Shown: positions 1 through 8,402 of the stretch, one piece after another
Layout: each line of letters opens with the position of its first letter
How positions within the stretch are numbered: position 1 is the stretch's first letter
Assembly (NCBI RefSeq): GCF_002434505.1
Contig: NZ_DJKE01000008.1
Span: 547,300 to 611,299 of the forward strand
Origin: Brevundimonas sp. UBA6550
GTDB lineage: Bacteria > Pseudomonadota > Alphaproteobacteria > Caulobacterales > Caulobacteraceae
Reading direction: 5' to 3'
DNA length: 64,000 bases
Program-made: the position numbers and the translations under genes
The notes under the pieces: model-generated
What the model saw: the letters and a program-made list of their open reading frames with translations, nothing else
Told to the model about the DNA's origin: nothing
Databases searched by the model: none

Positions 1-1024
1 TGTCCTGTTCACCTCCGGCAGTTTCGGCACGCCCAAAGGCGTGGTGCTGAGCCAGAAGAACCTGGTCGCCAATGCCCGACAGGTCGCGGCCCATATCGAC
101 CTTGATCCGGCCTGGGTCATGTTCAATCCCCTGCCGACCTTCCACTGTTTCGGCCTGACCGGCGGCGTCATCCTGCCGCTGCTGCAGGGGCTGAAGGCGT
201 TCCAGTATCCGTCGCCGCTCCACGCCAAACAGATCACCGACCTGCTGCCCCAGGTGAACGCCTCGATCCTGTTCGCGACCGACACCTTCCTGAGCCAGTA
301 CGCCCGCGTCGCCGAACCGAACGACTTCGCCACCCTGAAGTTCGCCGTCGCCGGGGCCGAGAAGGTGCGCGAGGAGACCCGCGCCCTGTTCAATACCAAG
401 TTCGGCGGCGTCGAACTGCTGGAGGGTTACGGCGCGACCGAGGCCTCGCCCGTCATCGCCGTGAACCACCCGGACCGCAACGCGCCGGGCACCGTGGGCC
501 AGATGCTGCCGGGCATCGACTGGAAGCTGGAACCAGTCGAGGGGATCGAGGGCGGCGGCCGCCTGTTCCTGAAGGGCCCGAACGTCATGAGCGGCTATGT
601 CACCTCGGCCGAACCGCTGGCCTGGGATGCGGTCGGCGACGACTGGCTGGACACCGGAGACATCGTGGACGTGGACGCCGAGGGCTACGTCACCATAAAG
701 GGACGCGCCAAACGCTTCGCCAAAATCGGCGGCGAGATGGTGTCCCTGACGGCGGTGGAAGGCATCGCCGGCGCGGTCTGGCCCGAGCGTCGCCACGCCG
801 TCGTCGCCATCCCCGACAGCCGCAAGGGCGAGAAACTGGTGCTGGTGACGGACCATGACGCGGCCGAGGTCGCGCCGCTGGCCGAATGGGCCCGCAACAA
901 CGGCGCGCCGGAACTGATCGTGCCCAAGAAGATCGTCAAGGTCGCCGAAGTGCCCGTCCTGGGCACCGGCAAGACCGACTATGTCGCCATCCAGAAGATG
1001 GTCGAGGCGGAAAAGGCGGCCTGA
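1..1024 (+). CDS. aas: Acyl-[ACP] synthetase domain of Aas (2-acylglycerophosphoethanolamine acyltransferase/acyl-ACP synthetase), 3' part
   Basis: The reading frame is open from base 2 and the first residues (LFTSGSFGTPKGV) are the AMP-binding P-loop of the adenylate-forming family, so the gene begins outside the window and the GTG at 41 is not its start. Further motifs follow in the expected order: GYGATEASP, then DWLDTGDIV, then GRAKRFAKIGGEMVS and a C-terminal catalytic lysine region (GTGKTDY). The GRAKRFAKI-GEMVS signature and the LKGPNVMSGY block closely match E. coli Aas, in which this domain activates fatty acids onto ACP for re-acylation of lysophospholipid at the inner membrane. 340 residues are visible. 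Whether the upstream part carries PlsC and transporter domains cannot be seen. Confidence 0.85.
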   Translation, partial: VLFTSGSFGTPKGVVLSQKNLVANARQVAAHIDLDPAWVMFNPLPTFHCFGLTGGVILPLLQGLKAFQYPSPLHAKQITDLLPQVNASILFATDTFLSQYARVAEPNDFATLKFAVAGAEKVREETRALFNTKFGGVELLEGYGATEASPVIAVNHPDRNAPGTVGQMLPGIDWKLEPVEGIEGGGRLFLKGPNVMSGYVTSAEPLAWDAVGDDWLDTGDIVDVDAEGYVTIKGRAKRFAKIGGEMVSLTAVEGIAGAVWPERRHAVVAIPDSRKGEKLVLVTDHDAAEVAPLAEWARNNGAPELIVPKKIVKVAEVPVLGTGKTDYVAIQKMVEAEKAA

Positions 1025-1042
1025 TCGGGCCGCCCCTCGACG

Positions 1043-1801
1043 TCAGCCGATCCGCACGCCGGTCATCGAGATCGAACCGCCGTCGATGTGGTCGTTGAAG
1101 AAGCTGACGGGTTCGCCCGGCTGCTGCTGGGCGGCGATATAGAGGACGGGCAGATAGTGTTCGTCGGTCGGCACGCTCAGTTGCGCGTCCTCGGCCAGGT
1201 CCACCCAATCGATCAGGGCGTCATGGTCCCTGCGTTCGAACGCCGCCTTCACCGCCTCGTTAAAGCCGGTCGCCCAGCCATAGGGCTCGGCCCCGCCCTC
1301 GCGCTTCCAGGTGCGCAGATTGTGCACGAAGTCGCCGGACCCGGCGATCACGATCCCCTCGTCCCGCAGCGGCGTCAGCGCCTTGGCCAGATCGTAGTGC
1401 TGACGCGCCGTCAGGTCGCGGTTCAGCGACAGTTGCACCACCGGCACGTCGGCCTCGGGCCAGACGTGGCACAGCACCGACCAGGTTCCGTGATCCAGAC
1501 CCCACTGTTGAGTCTGGACCGCGCCGGTCAGCGCCGACACCTGAGCCGCCAGTTCGGGCGAACCGGGCGCCGGATACTGCATCTCGTGAAGTTCGCGCGG
1601 GAAGTTGCCGAAATCGTGGATGGTTTCAGGCTTGTGTTGCGCTGTGACGCCCAGCCCGCGCGTCTCCCAGTGGGCGGAGATCATCACAACGCCCCGGGGC
1701 TTGCCGATGGCCTGGCCCAGGTCGCGCCAGGCGGCCCCATAGGGACCGCCCAACGCATTCATGGGCGAACCGTGGCCGAAGAAGACGGCGGGCTGGCGCA
1801 T
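1043..1801 (-). CDS. ygiD: 4,5-DOPA dioxygenase extradiol-family protein (YgiD/DodA-like)
   Basis: The 252-residue product belongs to the LigB-type extradiol dioxygenase superfamily, YgiD branch. It starts MRQPAVFFGHGSP, whose histidine is a metal ligand in this family. It also has SAHWET and a C-terminal DEHYLPVLY block that supplies further metal-site residues. Family members cleave catechols such as L-DOPA using Fe(II) or Zn. The physiological substrate in this bacterium is unknown. I chose the ATG at 1801 because the longer frame upstream lies inside wrbA and reads as low-complexity Ser/Ala/Arg. The start lies 4 bases after the wrbA stop, so the two genes are probably co-transcribed; both handle aromatic or quinone compounds. 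Confidence 0.85.
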   Translation of the reverse strand: MRQPAVFFGHGSPMNALGGPYGAAWRDLGQAIGKPRGVVMISAHWETRGLGVTAQHKPETIHDFGNFPRELHEMQYPAPGSPELAAQVSALTGAVQTQQWGLDHGTWSVLCHVWPEADVPVVQLSLNRDLTARQHYDLAKALTPLRDEGIVIAGSGDFVHNLRTWKREGGAEPYGWATGFNEAVKAAFERRDHDALIDWVDLAEDAQLSVPTDEHYLPVLYIAAQQQPGEPVSFFNDHIDGGSISMTGVRIG

Positions 1802-1805
1802 GGGT

Positions 1806-2408
1806 TCAGCCGTGCAGCTTCTTGGCCAGTTCGGCGATGTGCTTGCCCTGGAAGCGCGCGCCGCCCAGGTCGATGTCGCTGGGCTGACGCGAGCCGTCGC
1901 CGCCGGTGATGGTCGAGGCGCCGTAGGGCGAACCGCCGTGGATCGCATCCAGCGTCATCTGCGCCTGATACGAATAGGGCAGACCGACCACCGGCATCCC
2001 GTGGTGCATGAAGAAGTTGTGCAGCCCCTGGAAAGTGGTTTCCTGGCCGCCGTGCTGGGTCGCCGTGGCCGTGAAAGCGCCGCCGATCTTGCCGATCAGC
2101 GCGCCCGAGAACCACAGGCCGCCGGCCTGATCCAGGAAGGCGCGCATCTGCGACGCGGCCGAGCCGAAACGGGTGCCGGCGCCGATGATGATAGCGTCAT
2201 AGTCCTTCAGATCGTCGATCTTGGCGACCGGCGCCTTCTGATCCAGCTTGTAGTGCGAAGCCTTGGCCAACTCCTCCGGCACGGTTTCCGGCACGCGCTT
2301 GATGTCGACCACCGCGCCTTCGACCTCGCGCGCGCCTTCGGCGACGGCTTCGGCCATGGTTTCCAGGTGGCCATAGGTCGAATGATAGAGGACCAGGATT
2401 TTCGGCAT
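1806..2408 (-). CDS. wrbA: NAD(P)H:quinone oxidoreductase WrbA
   Basis: A 200-residue flavodoxin-like protein of normal family length. It opens [19 protein letters not shown], the FMN phosphate-binding loop. Further on it has [17 protein letters not shown] and the HGGQETT segment typical of WrbA. WrbA proteins are tetrameric FMN enzymes that reduce quinones by two electrons, protecting against redox cycling. An ATG five codons upstream is in frame, but [10 protein letters not shown] is the usual N-terminus of the family, so the inner ATG at 2408 is preferred. The dioxygenase gene follows 4 bases downstream, suggesting a small detoxification operon. Confidence 0.92.
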   Translation of the reverse strand: MPKILVLYHSTYGHLETMAEAVAEGAREVEGAVVDIKRVPETVPEELAKASHYKLDQKAPVAKIDDLKDYDAIIIGAGTRFGSAASQMRAFLDQAGGLWFSGALIGKIGGAFTATATQHGGQETTFQGLHNFFMHHGMPVVGLPYSYQAQMTLDAIHGGSPYGASTITGGDGSRQPSDIDLGGARFQGKHIAELAKKLHG

Positions 2409-2461
2409 CGGGGGAGGCTCCATTGAATGACAGGGGCCGTTATTTGCAACAACGACCGTTG

Positions 2462-2965
2462 CTAACTTGGCGCGTCATCCGGCTTGGCGCAAGTCCCATG
2501 CGCGGTTTCCGGCTCGAACGGACACACGGCCGCGTAGAAGGCCGCCGATCCCGGCGCGATGCGACCGCCCTGGCGATGAAAGCGATGCTCCATCACCATC
2601 GCCTGCTGCTCGATGTTCAGGTCTTCCCAGCGACAGGTCGTGACCGCATCATAGGCGTAGGACGCGGCCGTGTCGCCGGCCTTCAGCTTGGCCCACAGCA
2701 GATTGACGCCCTGTTGCGCCTGCCAGACGTGGGTCAGTTCGTGGATCAGCACGCCTTGCGCGCGCACCGATGCGTCGGTGAAATCCGCGATCAGGTCTCG
2801 GCGTGGCCAGACGATCCAGTCGCGCCCGAACCAGCGCCCGGCGACGAAGGCGCGCCGGAACGGCCAGCCGATCAGCCGCACCGTGTCCAGCCGCAGCGCG
2901 GCGCCGAACGCCGCGCGCGCCAGCGCCGCCTCGGCCGGCGTCAGGACGCGAACGATGGATCCCAC
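2462..2965 (-). CDS. Hypothetical protein with HELTH zinc-protease-like motif ('vgr-related' type)
   Basis: A protein of about 167 residues. The central [12 protein letters not shown] matches the HExxH zinc-metalloprotease pattern followed by the W/Q residues seen in DUF4157-like and 'vgr-related' proteins. There is no signal peptide or membrane segment. The gene overlaps the 3' end of the upstream VanY-like peptidase gene. A GTG at 2989 would give 49 bases of overlap. I prefer the GTG at 2965, which has a GGGAG about 11 bases upstream. The close overlap suggests the two are co-translated. No third zinc ligand is obvious, so catalytic activity is unproven. Function unknown. Confidence 0.7.
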   Translation of the reverse strand: MGSIVRVLTPAEAALARAAFGAALRLDTVRLIGWPFRRAFVAGRWFGRDWIVWPRRDLIADFTDASVRAQGVLIHELTHVWQAQQGVNLLWAKLKAGDTAASYAYDAVTTCRWEDLNIEQQAMVMEHRFHRQGGRIAPGSAAFYAAVCPFEPETAHGTCAKPDDAPS

Positions 2966-3798
2966 GGCCGCACATACTCCCAATGCCACGGTTCATAGAC
3001 GTAGGGGACGAAGCCGAACCGGCCCGCATTCTCGACCAGCCAGCGATAAGTCGCCGTCCGCGCCATATATTCGCGACTGGCCGGGGTCGTGGAATCCACC
3101 CCCAGGCCCGGCGCCCGGCCGACATAGAGATCGACCGCCGTTCCGGTCCGGTGCGGCGAACAGACGGCGCGACGCAGGCCATCGCAGTTCCCCTGCTGGG
3201 CGCAGCGCGCCGCATCCGCCTCAGGATCGCGGAAGCCGGAAAAGATTTGCAGCAGTTCGGGGTCGGCCGCGACCTCTGGAACCTCGGCGCGGGCGGCGGC
3301 GACCAGCCGGCGATAGGCGTCCAGCACGTCGCGCCGCAACAGCCGCGTCAGCCGGTCGGCGTGTTCCTCTTCCGCGACCAGATAGCCCAGTTGGTTGATC
3401 GGCGGCGGCTCGGGGCACAGGCCGCCGACGCGCGCCATCACGAACGGCCGCCGCTCCTGCCACAGACCGCGAAACACCTGAAAGGTCTCGGCGTCCAGCA
3501 GGCCGGTCGGCGCCAGCCCGTGCGTCTGCTGGAACCCCGCCAGTTGCGAGGCGAAGATCGGCGTGCCCGCACCACAGCGCGTGTGCAGCTCCTGCTGGAT
3601 CAGCGGCAGATAGGGCCGCCACCCCCATTCCATCGCCCCGAACGGCGTCCACGGCATGGCGTAGGCCGCCTCGGCGTTGGCCAGCCCTTGCGCACGCCAG
3701 ACGTCGGCGTTGGTGTGGCAAGGCCCCGCCGCCCTGGCCTGCCCGGCGAAGAGCGTTCCCAGGGCCAGACCAAACAGGGCGAACAGGCGAAGCGACAT
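2941..3798 (-). CDS. VanY-type D-alanyl-D-alanine carboxypeptidase (M15B family), secreted
   Basis: A 285-residue protein with an N-terminal signal peptide (MSLRLFALFGLALGTLFAG, then ARA as cleavage site). Its C-terminal half carries the M15 zinc-peptidase signatures: SGFRDP, then HRTGTAVDLYV with the His and Asp ligands, and EPWHWEYV with the catalytic Glu and third His. M15B enzymes trim the terminal D-Ala from peptidoglycan stem peptides in the periplasm. An in-frame ATG 13 codons earlier exists, but the inner one begins a textbook signal sequence. The first ~120 residues after the signal are less conserved and resemble a peptidoglycan-binding or spacer region (FQQTHGLAPTGLLDAETFQ looks like a PG_binding_1 repeat). 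Confidence 0.82.
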   Translation of the reverse strand: MSLRLFALFGLALGTLFAGQARAAGPCHTNADVWRAQGLANAEAAYAMPWTPFGAMEWGWRPYLPLIQQELHTRCGAGTPIFASQLAGFQQTHGLAPTGLLDAETFQVFRGLWQERRPFVMARVGGLCPEPPPINQLGYLVAEEEHADRLTRLLRRDVLDAYRRLVAAARAEVPEVAADPELLQIFSGFRDPEADAARCAQQGNCDGLRRAVCSPHRTGTAVDLYVGRAPGLGVDSTTPASREYMARTATYRWLVENAGRFGFVPYVYEPWHWEYVRPWDPSFAS

Positions 3799-3907
3799 GA
3801 CCTCAGAAGGCCCCAAGCCGACCGCGAAGTCCACCATACCGCTGACGCGCCAAAGCTGCGATGGTGCAACAGGTCCGACTCATCCGGGCCGTTTCGGACC
3901 CTCTTTC

Positions 3908-5293
3908 ATGACCGCCCGATCCGCGCCCGCCCGCGCCACGCCCCGCAGCTCCAACGCCGTTCTGGCCGCCTTTTCCGGCCCCTGCCTGCCCCTGGCGGCC
4001 TTCGGCGTGGCCCTGCCCGTCACCCTGCCCGAGTTCTACGCCACCTTCGTCGGGCTGGAGCTGGGCGTGGTGGCGGCCGTCTTCATGGCGGTGCGCCTGA
4101 TCGACATCGTCTTCGACCCCTTCATCGGCTGGGGCATGGACCGGACCAGGACACGGTTCGGCCGCTATCGTCCGTGGATGGCGCTGTCGACGCCCATGCT
4201 GATGCTGGCCGCCTATATGATGTTCGTCATGGTCCAGCCGGGCGCGCCGCCCATCTATCTGTTCGGCTGGCTGCTGTTTCTCTATCTGGGCTTTTCGATC
4301 GGCACCCTGGGCCAGCTGGGCTGGGCCGCCGTCCTGGCGCCGCAATACGATCAGCGCAGCCGCGTCTACGGCTGGTGGCAGGTGTTCAACATCATCGGCG
4401 TGGTGCTGATCCTGGTGCTGCCGACCGTGGTGGTCCAGACGGGGATCGGGGCCTATGCCGACGGCGTGCGGATCATGGGCTGGGCCATCGTGATCGCCCT
4501 GCCCGTCACCATCGGCCTGGCCATGGTCGCCGTGCCCGAGCCGGTCACGACCGGCGGCCAGCCGCACGGCAGCCTGGGCGCCTATCTCAGCCTGTTCAAG
4601 AAGCCGGTGGTCAGGAAGCTGCTGCTTTCGGACCTGTTGCTGGGCGTGGCGCCGGGCATCACCGGCTCGCTGCTGTTCTTCTTCTTCGGCCAGATCAGGG
4701 GCTACGATCACACCCAGGCCGGGCTGTTCATGCTGTTCTATTTCGTCGCGGGCCTGTGCGGCGCGCCCTTCTGGGCCTGGTATGCGACCCGCGTGGGCAA
4801 GGATCGCGGCCTGGCGGTGGCCAGCGTGGTGTCCGCCGTCCTCTATGTCGGCGCGACCCTGGTTCCGGGCGGAAACTTCGTCCTGACGGCCGTGGTCATG
4901 TTCATCGCCGGCCTGCCCTATGCGGCGGGCCTGTTCCTGACGCGCGCCATGATGGCCGACGCCGGCGACGAAGAGCGGTTCGAGACCGGCGTGGACCGCA
5001 CCGGCCTGATGCTGTCCATCCTGTCGGCCACTACCAAGATCGGCCACGTCGTCGCTCTGATCCCCTATCTGATCCTGCAGGGCGTCGGCTTCCGCGCCCT
5101 GCCCGGCCCCGCCGGCAACAGCGACATGGCCCTGCTGACGCTGCAGATCCTGTTCATCGCCGTGCCGGGCGTTCTGCTGGTCCTGGCGGGCGTGGTGCTG
5201 AAGAACTATCCGCTGACCGCCAAACGCCACGACGAGATCCGCGCGGCTCTGGAAGCCCGCGACGCCGGGGCCCAAGCCGGAGCCAGGGCATGA
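3908..5293 (+). CDS. GPH-family (glycoside-pentoside-hexuronide:cation symporter) MFS transporter
   Basis: A 461-residue inner-membrane protein with about 12 hydrophobic segments. The GPH-type loop DPFIGWGMDRTRTRFGRYRPW falls between helices 2 and 3, as in MelB relatives. GPH members import sugars or glycosides with H+ or Na+, but the substrate cannot be read from sequence. The ATG at 3908 follows a short intergenic gap after the divergent VanY-type gene. The stop overlaps the mazG start in an ATGA arrangement. The C-terminus ends in an Ala-rich tail (ALEARDAGAQAGARA). Confidence 0.85.
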   Translation: MTARSAPARATPRSSNAVLAAFSGPCLPLAAFGVALPVTLPEFYATFVGLELGVVAAVFMAVRLIDIVFDPFIGWGMDRTRTRFGRYRPWMALSTPMLMLAAYMMFVMVQPGAPPIYLFGWLLFLYLGFSIGTLGQLGWAAVLAPQYDQRSRVYGWWQVFNIIGVVLILVLPTVVVQTGIGAYADGVRIMGWAIVIALPVTIGLAMVAVPEPVTTGGQPHGSLGAYLSLFKKPVVRKLLLSDLLLGVAPGITGSLLFFFFGQIRGYDHTQAGLFMLFYFVAGLCGAPFWAWYATRVGKDRGLAVASVVSAVLYVGATLVPGGNFVLTAVVMFIAGLPYAAGLFLTRAMMADAGDEERFETGVDRTGLMLSILSATTKIGHVVALIPYLILQGVGFRALPGPAGNSDMALLTLQILFIAVPGVLLVLAGVVLKNYPLTAKRHDEIRAALEARDAGAQAGARA

Positions 5294-6084
5294 GGCCGAT
5301 CGACCGTCTGCTGGGCGTGATGGCGCGGCTGCGCGACCCGGACGGCGGCTGCCCCTGGGACGTGGAGCAGACCTTCGCCACCATCGCCCCCTATACGATC
5401 GAGGAGGCCTATGAGGTCGCCGACGCCATCGAGCGCAACGATCTGACCGAACTGAAGGGCGAACTGGGCGACCTGCTGTTCCAGGTCGTCTTCCACGCCC
5501 GCATGGCCGAGGAACAGGGCCTGTTCGCCTTCGACGACGTGGTCACGGCCATCGCCGACAAGCTGGAACGCCGCCACCCCCACGTCTTCGGCGATGAGGC
5601 CCAGCGGTCGTCCAGGGAACAGACCGTCGCCTGGGAGGTCATCAAGGCCGCCGAGCGAAAGGACCGCCAGAAGCCCGGCGTTCTGGACGACGTGCCCGTC
5701 GGCCTGCCCGCCCTGACCCGCGCCGCAAAACTCACGAAACGCGCCGGTCGCGTCGGCTTCGACTGGCCCTCGACCGACGAGGTGTTCGACAAGCTGGCGG
5801 AAGAGGTCGAGGAGCTGCGTGTCGAGATCGCCGCCGGCGACCAGGCCAAGGCGCGCGAGGAGCTGGGCGACCTGCTGTTCGTCGTCGCCAACCTGGCGCG
5901 CAAGCTGGATGTCGAGCCCGAGGATGCGCTGCGCGCCGCCAACGCCAAGTTCGTTCGCCGTTTCGGCTTCATCGAGGCTGAACTGGCCAAGGGCGGCCGC
6001 ACCCCCGACCAATCGACCCTAGACGAGATGGATCGCCTCTGGGACGCCGCAAAGGTCGCGGAGAAGGCCGCGCTTCATATTTGA
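5290..6084 (+). CDS. mazG: Nucleoside triphosphate pyrophosphohydrolase MazG
   Basis: A 264-residue protein with two MazG domains, the normal length for the housekeeping enzyme. The N-terminal domain shows CPWDVEQTF and EEAYEVADAIE with ELGDLLFQVVFHA; the C-terminal domain shows EEVEELRVEI and EELGDLLFVVANLAR. These EExxE-EELGD helices bind Mg2+ and NTP. MazG hydrolyses NTPs and dNTPs to the monophosphate and PPi, cleaning up damaged nucleotides. Its ATG overlaps the stop of the upstream transporter gene, giving likely translational coupling, and its stop overlaps or abuts the following HAD gene. Confidence 0.95.
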   Translation: MRPIDRLLGVMARLRDPDGGCPWDVEQTFATIAPYTIEEAYEVADAIERNDLTELKGELGDLLFQVVFHARMAEEQGLFAFDDVVTAIADKLERRHPHVFGDEAQRSSREQTVAWEVIKAAERKDRQKPGVLDDVPVGLPALTRAAKLTKRAGRVGFDWPSTDEVFDKLAEEVEELRVEIAAGDQAKAREELGDLLFVVANLARKLDVEPEDALRAANAKFVRRFGFIEAELAKGGRTPDQSTLDEMDRLWDAAKVAEKAALHI

Positions 6085-6095
6085 ACGGCGCCTGC

Positions 6096-6752
6096 GTGAC
6101 ATACGACCTGATCATCTTCGACTACGACGGCGTCGTCGCCGACAGCGAGGTGCTGAACAGCACCGTCATGGCCGAGCAGTTGACCGCTCTCGGCCTGCCG
6201 ACCTCGCTGGACGAGGTGCTGGGCGCCTATATGGGCAAGCGCTGGCGCGACAATCGCCCGGCGGTCGAGGCCCGGCTGGGCCGCCCCTGCCCGGACGACT
6301 TCCACACCACCTGGTTCGCCACCTGCCGCCAGCGCGCGCCGCATCAGCTGGCGCCGGTGCCCGGCATGATCGACTTCGCCCACGCCCGGCCAGAGGCGCG
6401 CTGCATCGCCTCGTCCAGCGGCCCGGACTGGATCGGCGTCGGGCTGGACCTGTTCGGCCTGACCGATCATTTCGACGGCTCCGTCTTCACCGGCCTGGCG
6501 GTCGAGCGCGGCAAGCCGCACCCCGACCTGTTCCTGCACGCCGCCCGGACCATGGGCGTCGATCCGGCCCGCACCCTGGTCATCGAGGACTCCGAGGCGG
6601 GCGTCACCGCCGGCGTCGCGGCGGGCATGACGGTGGTCGGCCTGCTGGCCGGGGGCCACGTGCGCGACGGCCATGCCCAGCGTCTGGCCACGCGCGGCGC
6701 CCATTATCTGGCCCACAGCTACGCCGACGTCGCCGCCTTCATGGATCGCTGA
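6096..6752 (+). CDS. HAD-superfamily hydrolase (beta-phosphoglucomutase/phosphatase-like)
   Basis: A protein of about 218 residues with all HAD motifs. Motif I is FDYDGVVADSE, with the nucleophile Asp and the acid/base Asp. Motif II is the Ser in ASSSGPDW, the motif III Lys is in GKPHPDLF, and motif IV is VIEDSEAGV. The helical cap after motif I assigns it to subfamily IA, like phosphoglycolate phosphatase and beta-PGM. I used the GTG at 6096 (MTYDLIIFDYDG). A TTG at 6081 overlapping the mazG stop is also possible and adds five residues. The substrate is unknown; position downstream of mazG suggests co-transcription. Confidence 0.85.
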   Translation: MTYDLIIFDYDGVVADSEVLNSTVMAEQLTALGLPTSLDEVLGAYMGKRWRDNRPAVEARLGRPCPDDFHTTWFATCRQRAPHQLAPVPGMIDFAHARPEARCIASSSGPDWIGVGLDLFGLTDHFDGSVFTGLAVERGKPHPDLFLHAARTMGVDPARTLVIEDSEAGVTAGVAAGMTVVGLLAGGHVRDGHAQRLATRGAHYLAHSYADVAAFMDR

Positions 6753-6758
6753 CCCCGA

Positions 6759-8396
6759 TCAGGAGTAGCGCAGTTCCTGCAGGTCCACTTCGCGGATCAG
6801 CTTCTTGGCCGTCTCCTCGTCCAGTCGACGTAGGCGCGCCAGCCGCCCCAGTTCCTCGCGCTCGGCCGCCAGACCGGCCATCCGCAGATGCCGTTCGATG
6901 GCGTCGCTCAGGCGCGCGGCTTCGACATCGTCCTCGTCGGTGCGGGTGCGGCTTTCGATCCGCTGGCGATACAGTTCCATGATCCGGCCGGCGACATCGG
7001 AATAGAGGTCGGGATTGGGCTTGCCCTCGGCCATGGCGTGCGACGCATCCTCCACGGCCCGCAGGGCAGCCGAGGCGGCGGCGACGCGGCCGCGATCCTC
7101 CTCGCGCTCGTGCGACGGCTCGGGCGGCAGCTCAACCCCCTTCAACAGCCGCGGCAGGGCGAAGGTCGCCACCAGCAGCGAAACGATGATCACCGCCGCC
7201 GCCAGGAAGATGGCCAGGTTGCGCGACGGCATGGGCGACCCGTCCCCCAGCACGAACGGCAGCGTCAGAATGCCTGCCAGGGTGATCGCGCCCCGCACCC
7301 CGGCCAGCGACATCACCAGCGTCAGCCGCAAGCCGACGCGCGACGGCGGCTGGCGATTGCGCCGCCGATACAGCGTCAGCTTCAGCGAGGTCCAGACCCA
7401 GATGAACCGCAGCGCCGCCAGGGCCGCAACGATGGCCACGACATAGACCGCCAGCCACCAGACCTCGGGCCGGCTGGTCCCGCGCACCACCTCGGCCGCG
7501 CGCGACAGGATCGACGGCATCTGTTCGCCCAGGATCACGAAGATGATGCCGTTGGCGACGAACTGCACCGTGTCCCACACCACGCTGCGCCGGATGCGGG
7601 TCATGGCCATCGACTGGCCGGGAATGGCGCCACGCTCGGTGAAGCTCATGGTGATGCCGGCGGCCACGGCGGCCAGAATGCCCGACGCCTCCAGCTCTTC
7701 GGCGATCAGATAGGCGGCGAACGGGATCAGCAGGCTGACCAGGATCTGCGCCCCGACATCCTCGCCCCAGCGTCGGCTGATCATGGTCTTGGCGTAGCTG
7801 ATGGCCATGGCGCTGGCCACGCCGACCGCCACCCCGACCAGGGCCAGCCACAGGAAGGTCCCGATGGCGTTCCCGACGGAGAAGGCGCCTGTCGTCGCCG
7901 CGATCACCGCGATCCGCATACAGGTCAGGCCCGTCGCATCGTTCAGCAGCGACTCGCCCTCCAGAATATGCATCAGCCGCTTGGGGATCGGCGCGCGGGC
8001 GGCGATGGCCTGGACGGCGATGGGGTCGGTCGGCGACAGGATGGCCGCAAGCGCAAAGGCCACCGGCAGCGGCATTTCCGGGATCATCCACCACAGCAGG
8101 AAACCCAGCCCCAGCACGGTGAACAGCACCAGGCCCAGCGCCAGCTCCAGGATCACCGCCCGGTCGCGGAACAGGTCTTCCTTGGGGATGCGCCACCCGT
8201 CCAGGAACAGCAGTGGCGGCAGGAACAGCAGGAAGAAGATGTCCGGCTCCAGATCGACCGTGGACCCGGTGATCAGCACCAGCGCCGCCCCCAGCGCGAT
8301 CTGCACCAGCGGCAGGGCGATCCGGGTCATGCGCGCGATCGAACCCGACACCACGACAGCCAGAAGCAGCAGCAGTATGGTTTCGATCAGATGCAT
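6759..8396 (-). CDS. CPA1-family Na+(K+)/H+ antiporter
   Basis: A 545-residue protein. About 400 residues form 11-13 membrane helices, and a charged, helical cytoplasmic tail of ~140 residues follows (EPSHEREEDRGRVAAASAAL onward). The CPA1 core motif is present: LSPTDPIAVQAIA with the ion-binding Asp, then EGESLLNDATGL. FLPPLLFLDGWRI near the N-terminus is also typical. The family exchanges cytoplasmic Na+ or K+ for protons. Convergent with the HAD gene; the start lies 6 bases after the hflX stop on the same strand, so it may be the last gene of the hfq-hflX transcript. Confidence 0.88.
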   Translation of the reverse strand: MHLIETILLLLLAVVVSGSIARMTRIALPLVQIALGAALVLITGSTVDLEPDIFFLLFLPPLLFLDGWRIPKEDLFRDRAVILELALGLVLFTVLGLGFLLWWMIPEMPLPVAFALAAILSPTDPIAVQAIAARAPIPKRLMHILEGESLLNDATGLTCMRIAVIAATTGAFSVGNAIGTFLWLALVGVAVGVASAMAISYAKTMISRRWGEDVGAQILVSLLIPFAAYLIAEELEASGILAAVAAGITMSFTERGAIPGQSMAMTRIRRSVVWDTVQFVANGIIFVILGEQMPSILSRAAEVVRGTSRPEVWWLAVYVVAIVAALAALRFIWVWTSLKLTLYRRRNRQPPSRVGLRLTLVMSLAGVRGAITLAGILTLPFVLGDGSPMPSRNLAIFLAAAVIIVSLLVATFALPRLLKGVELPPEPSHEREEDRGRVAAASAALRAVEDASHAMAEGKPNPDLYSDVAGRIMELYRQRIESRTRTDEDDVEAARLSDAIERHLRMAGLAAEREELGRLARLRRLDEETAKKLIREVDLQELRYS

Positions 8397-8402
8397 TGAA
8401 AC

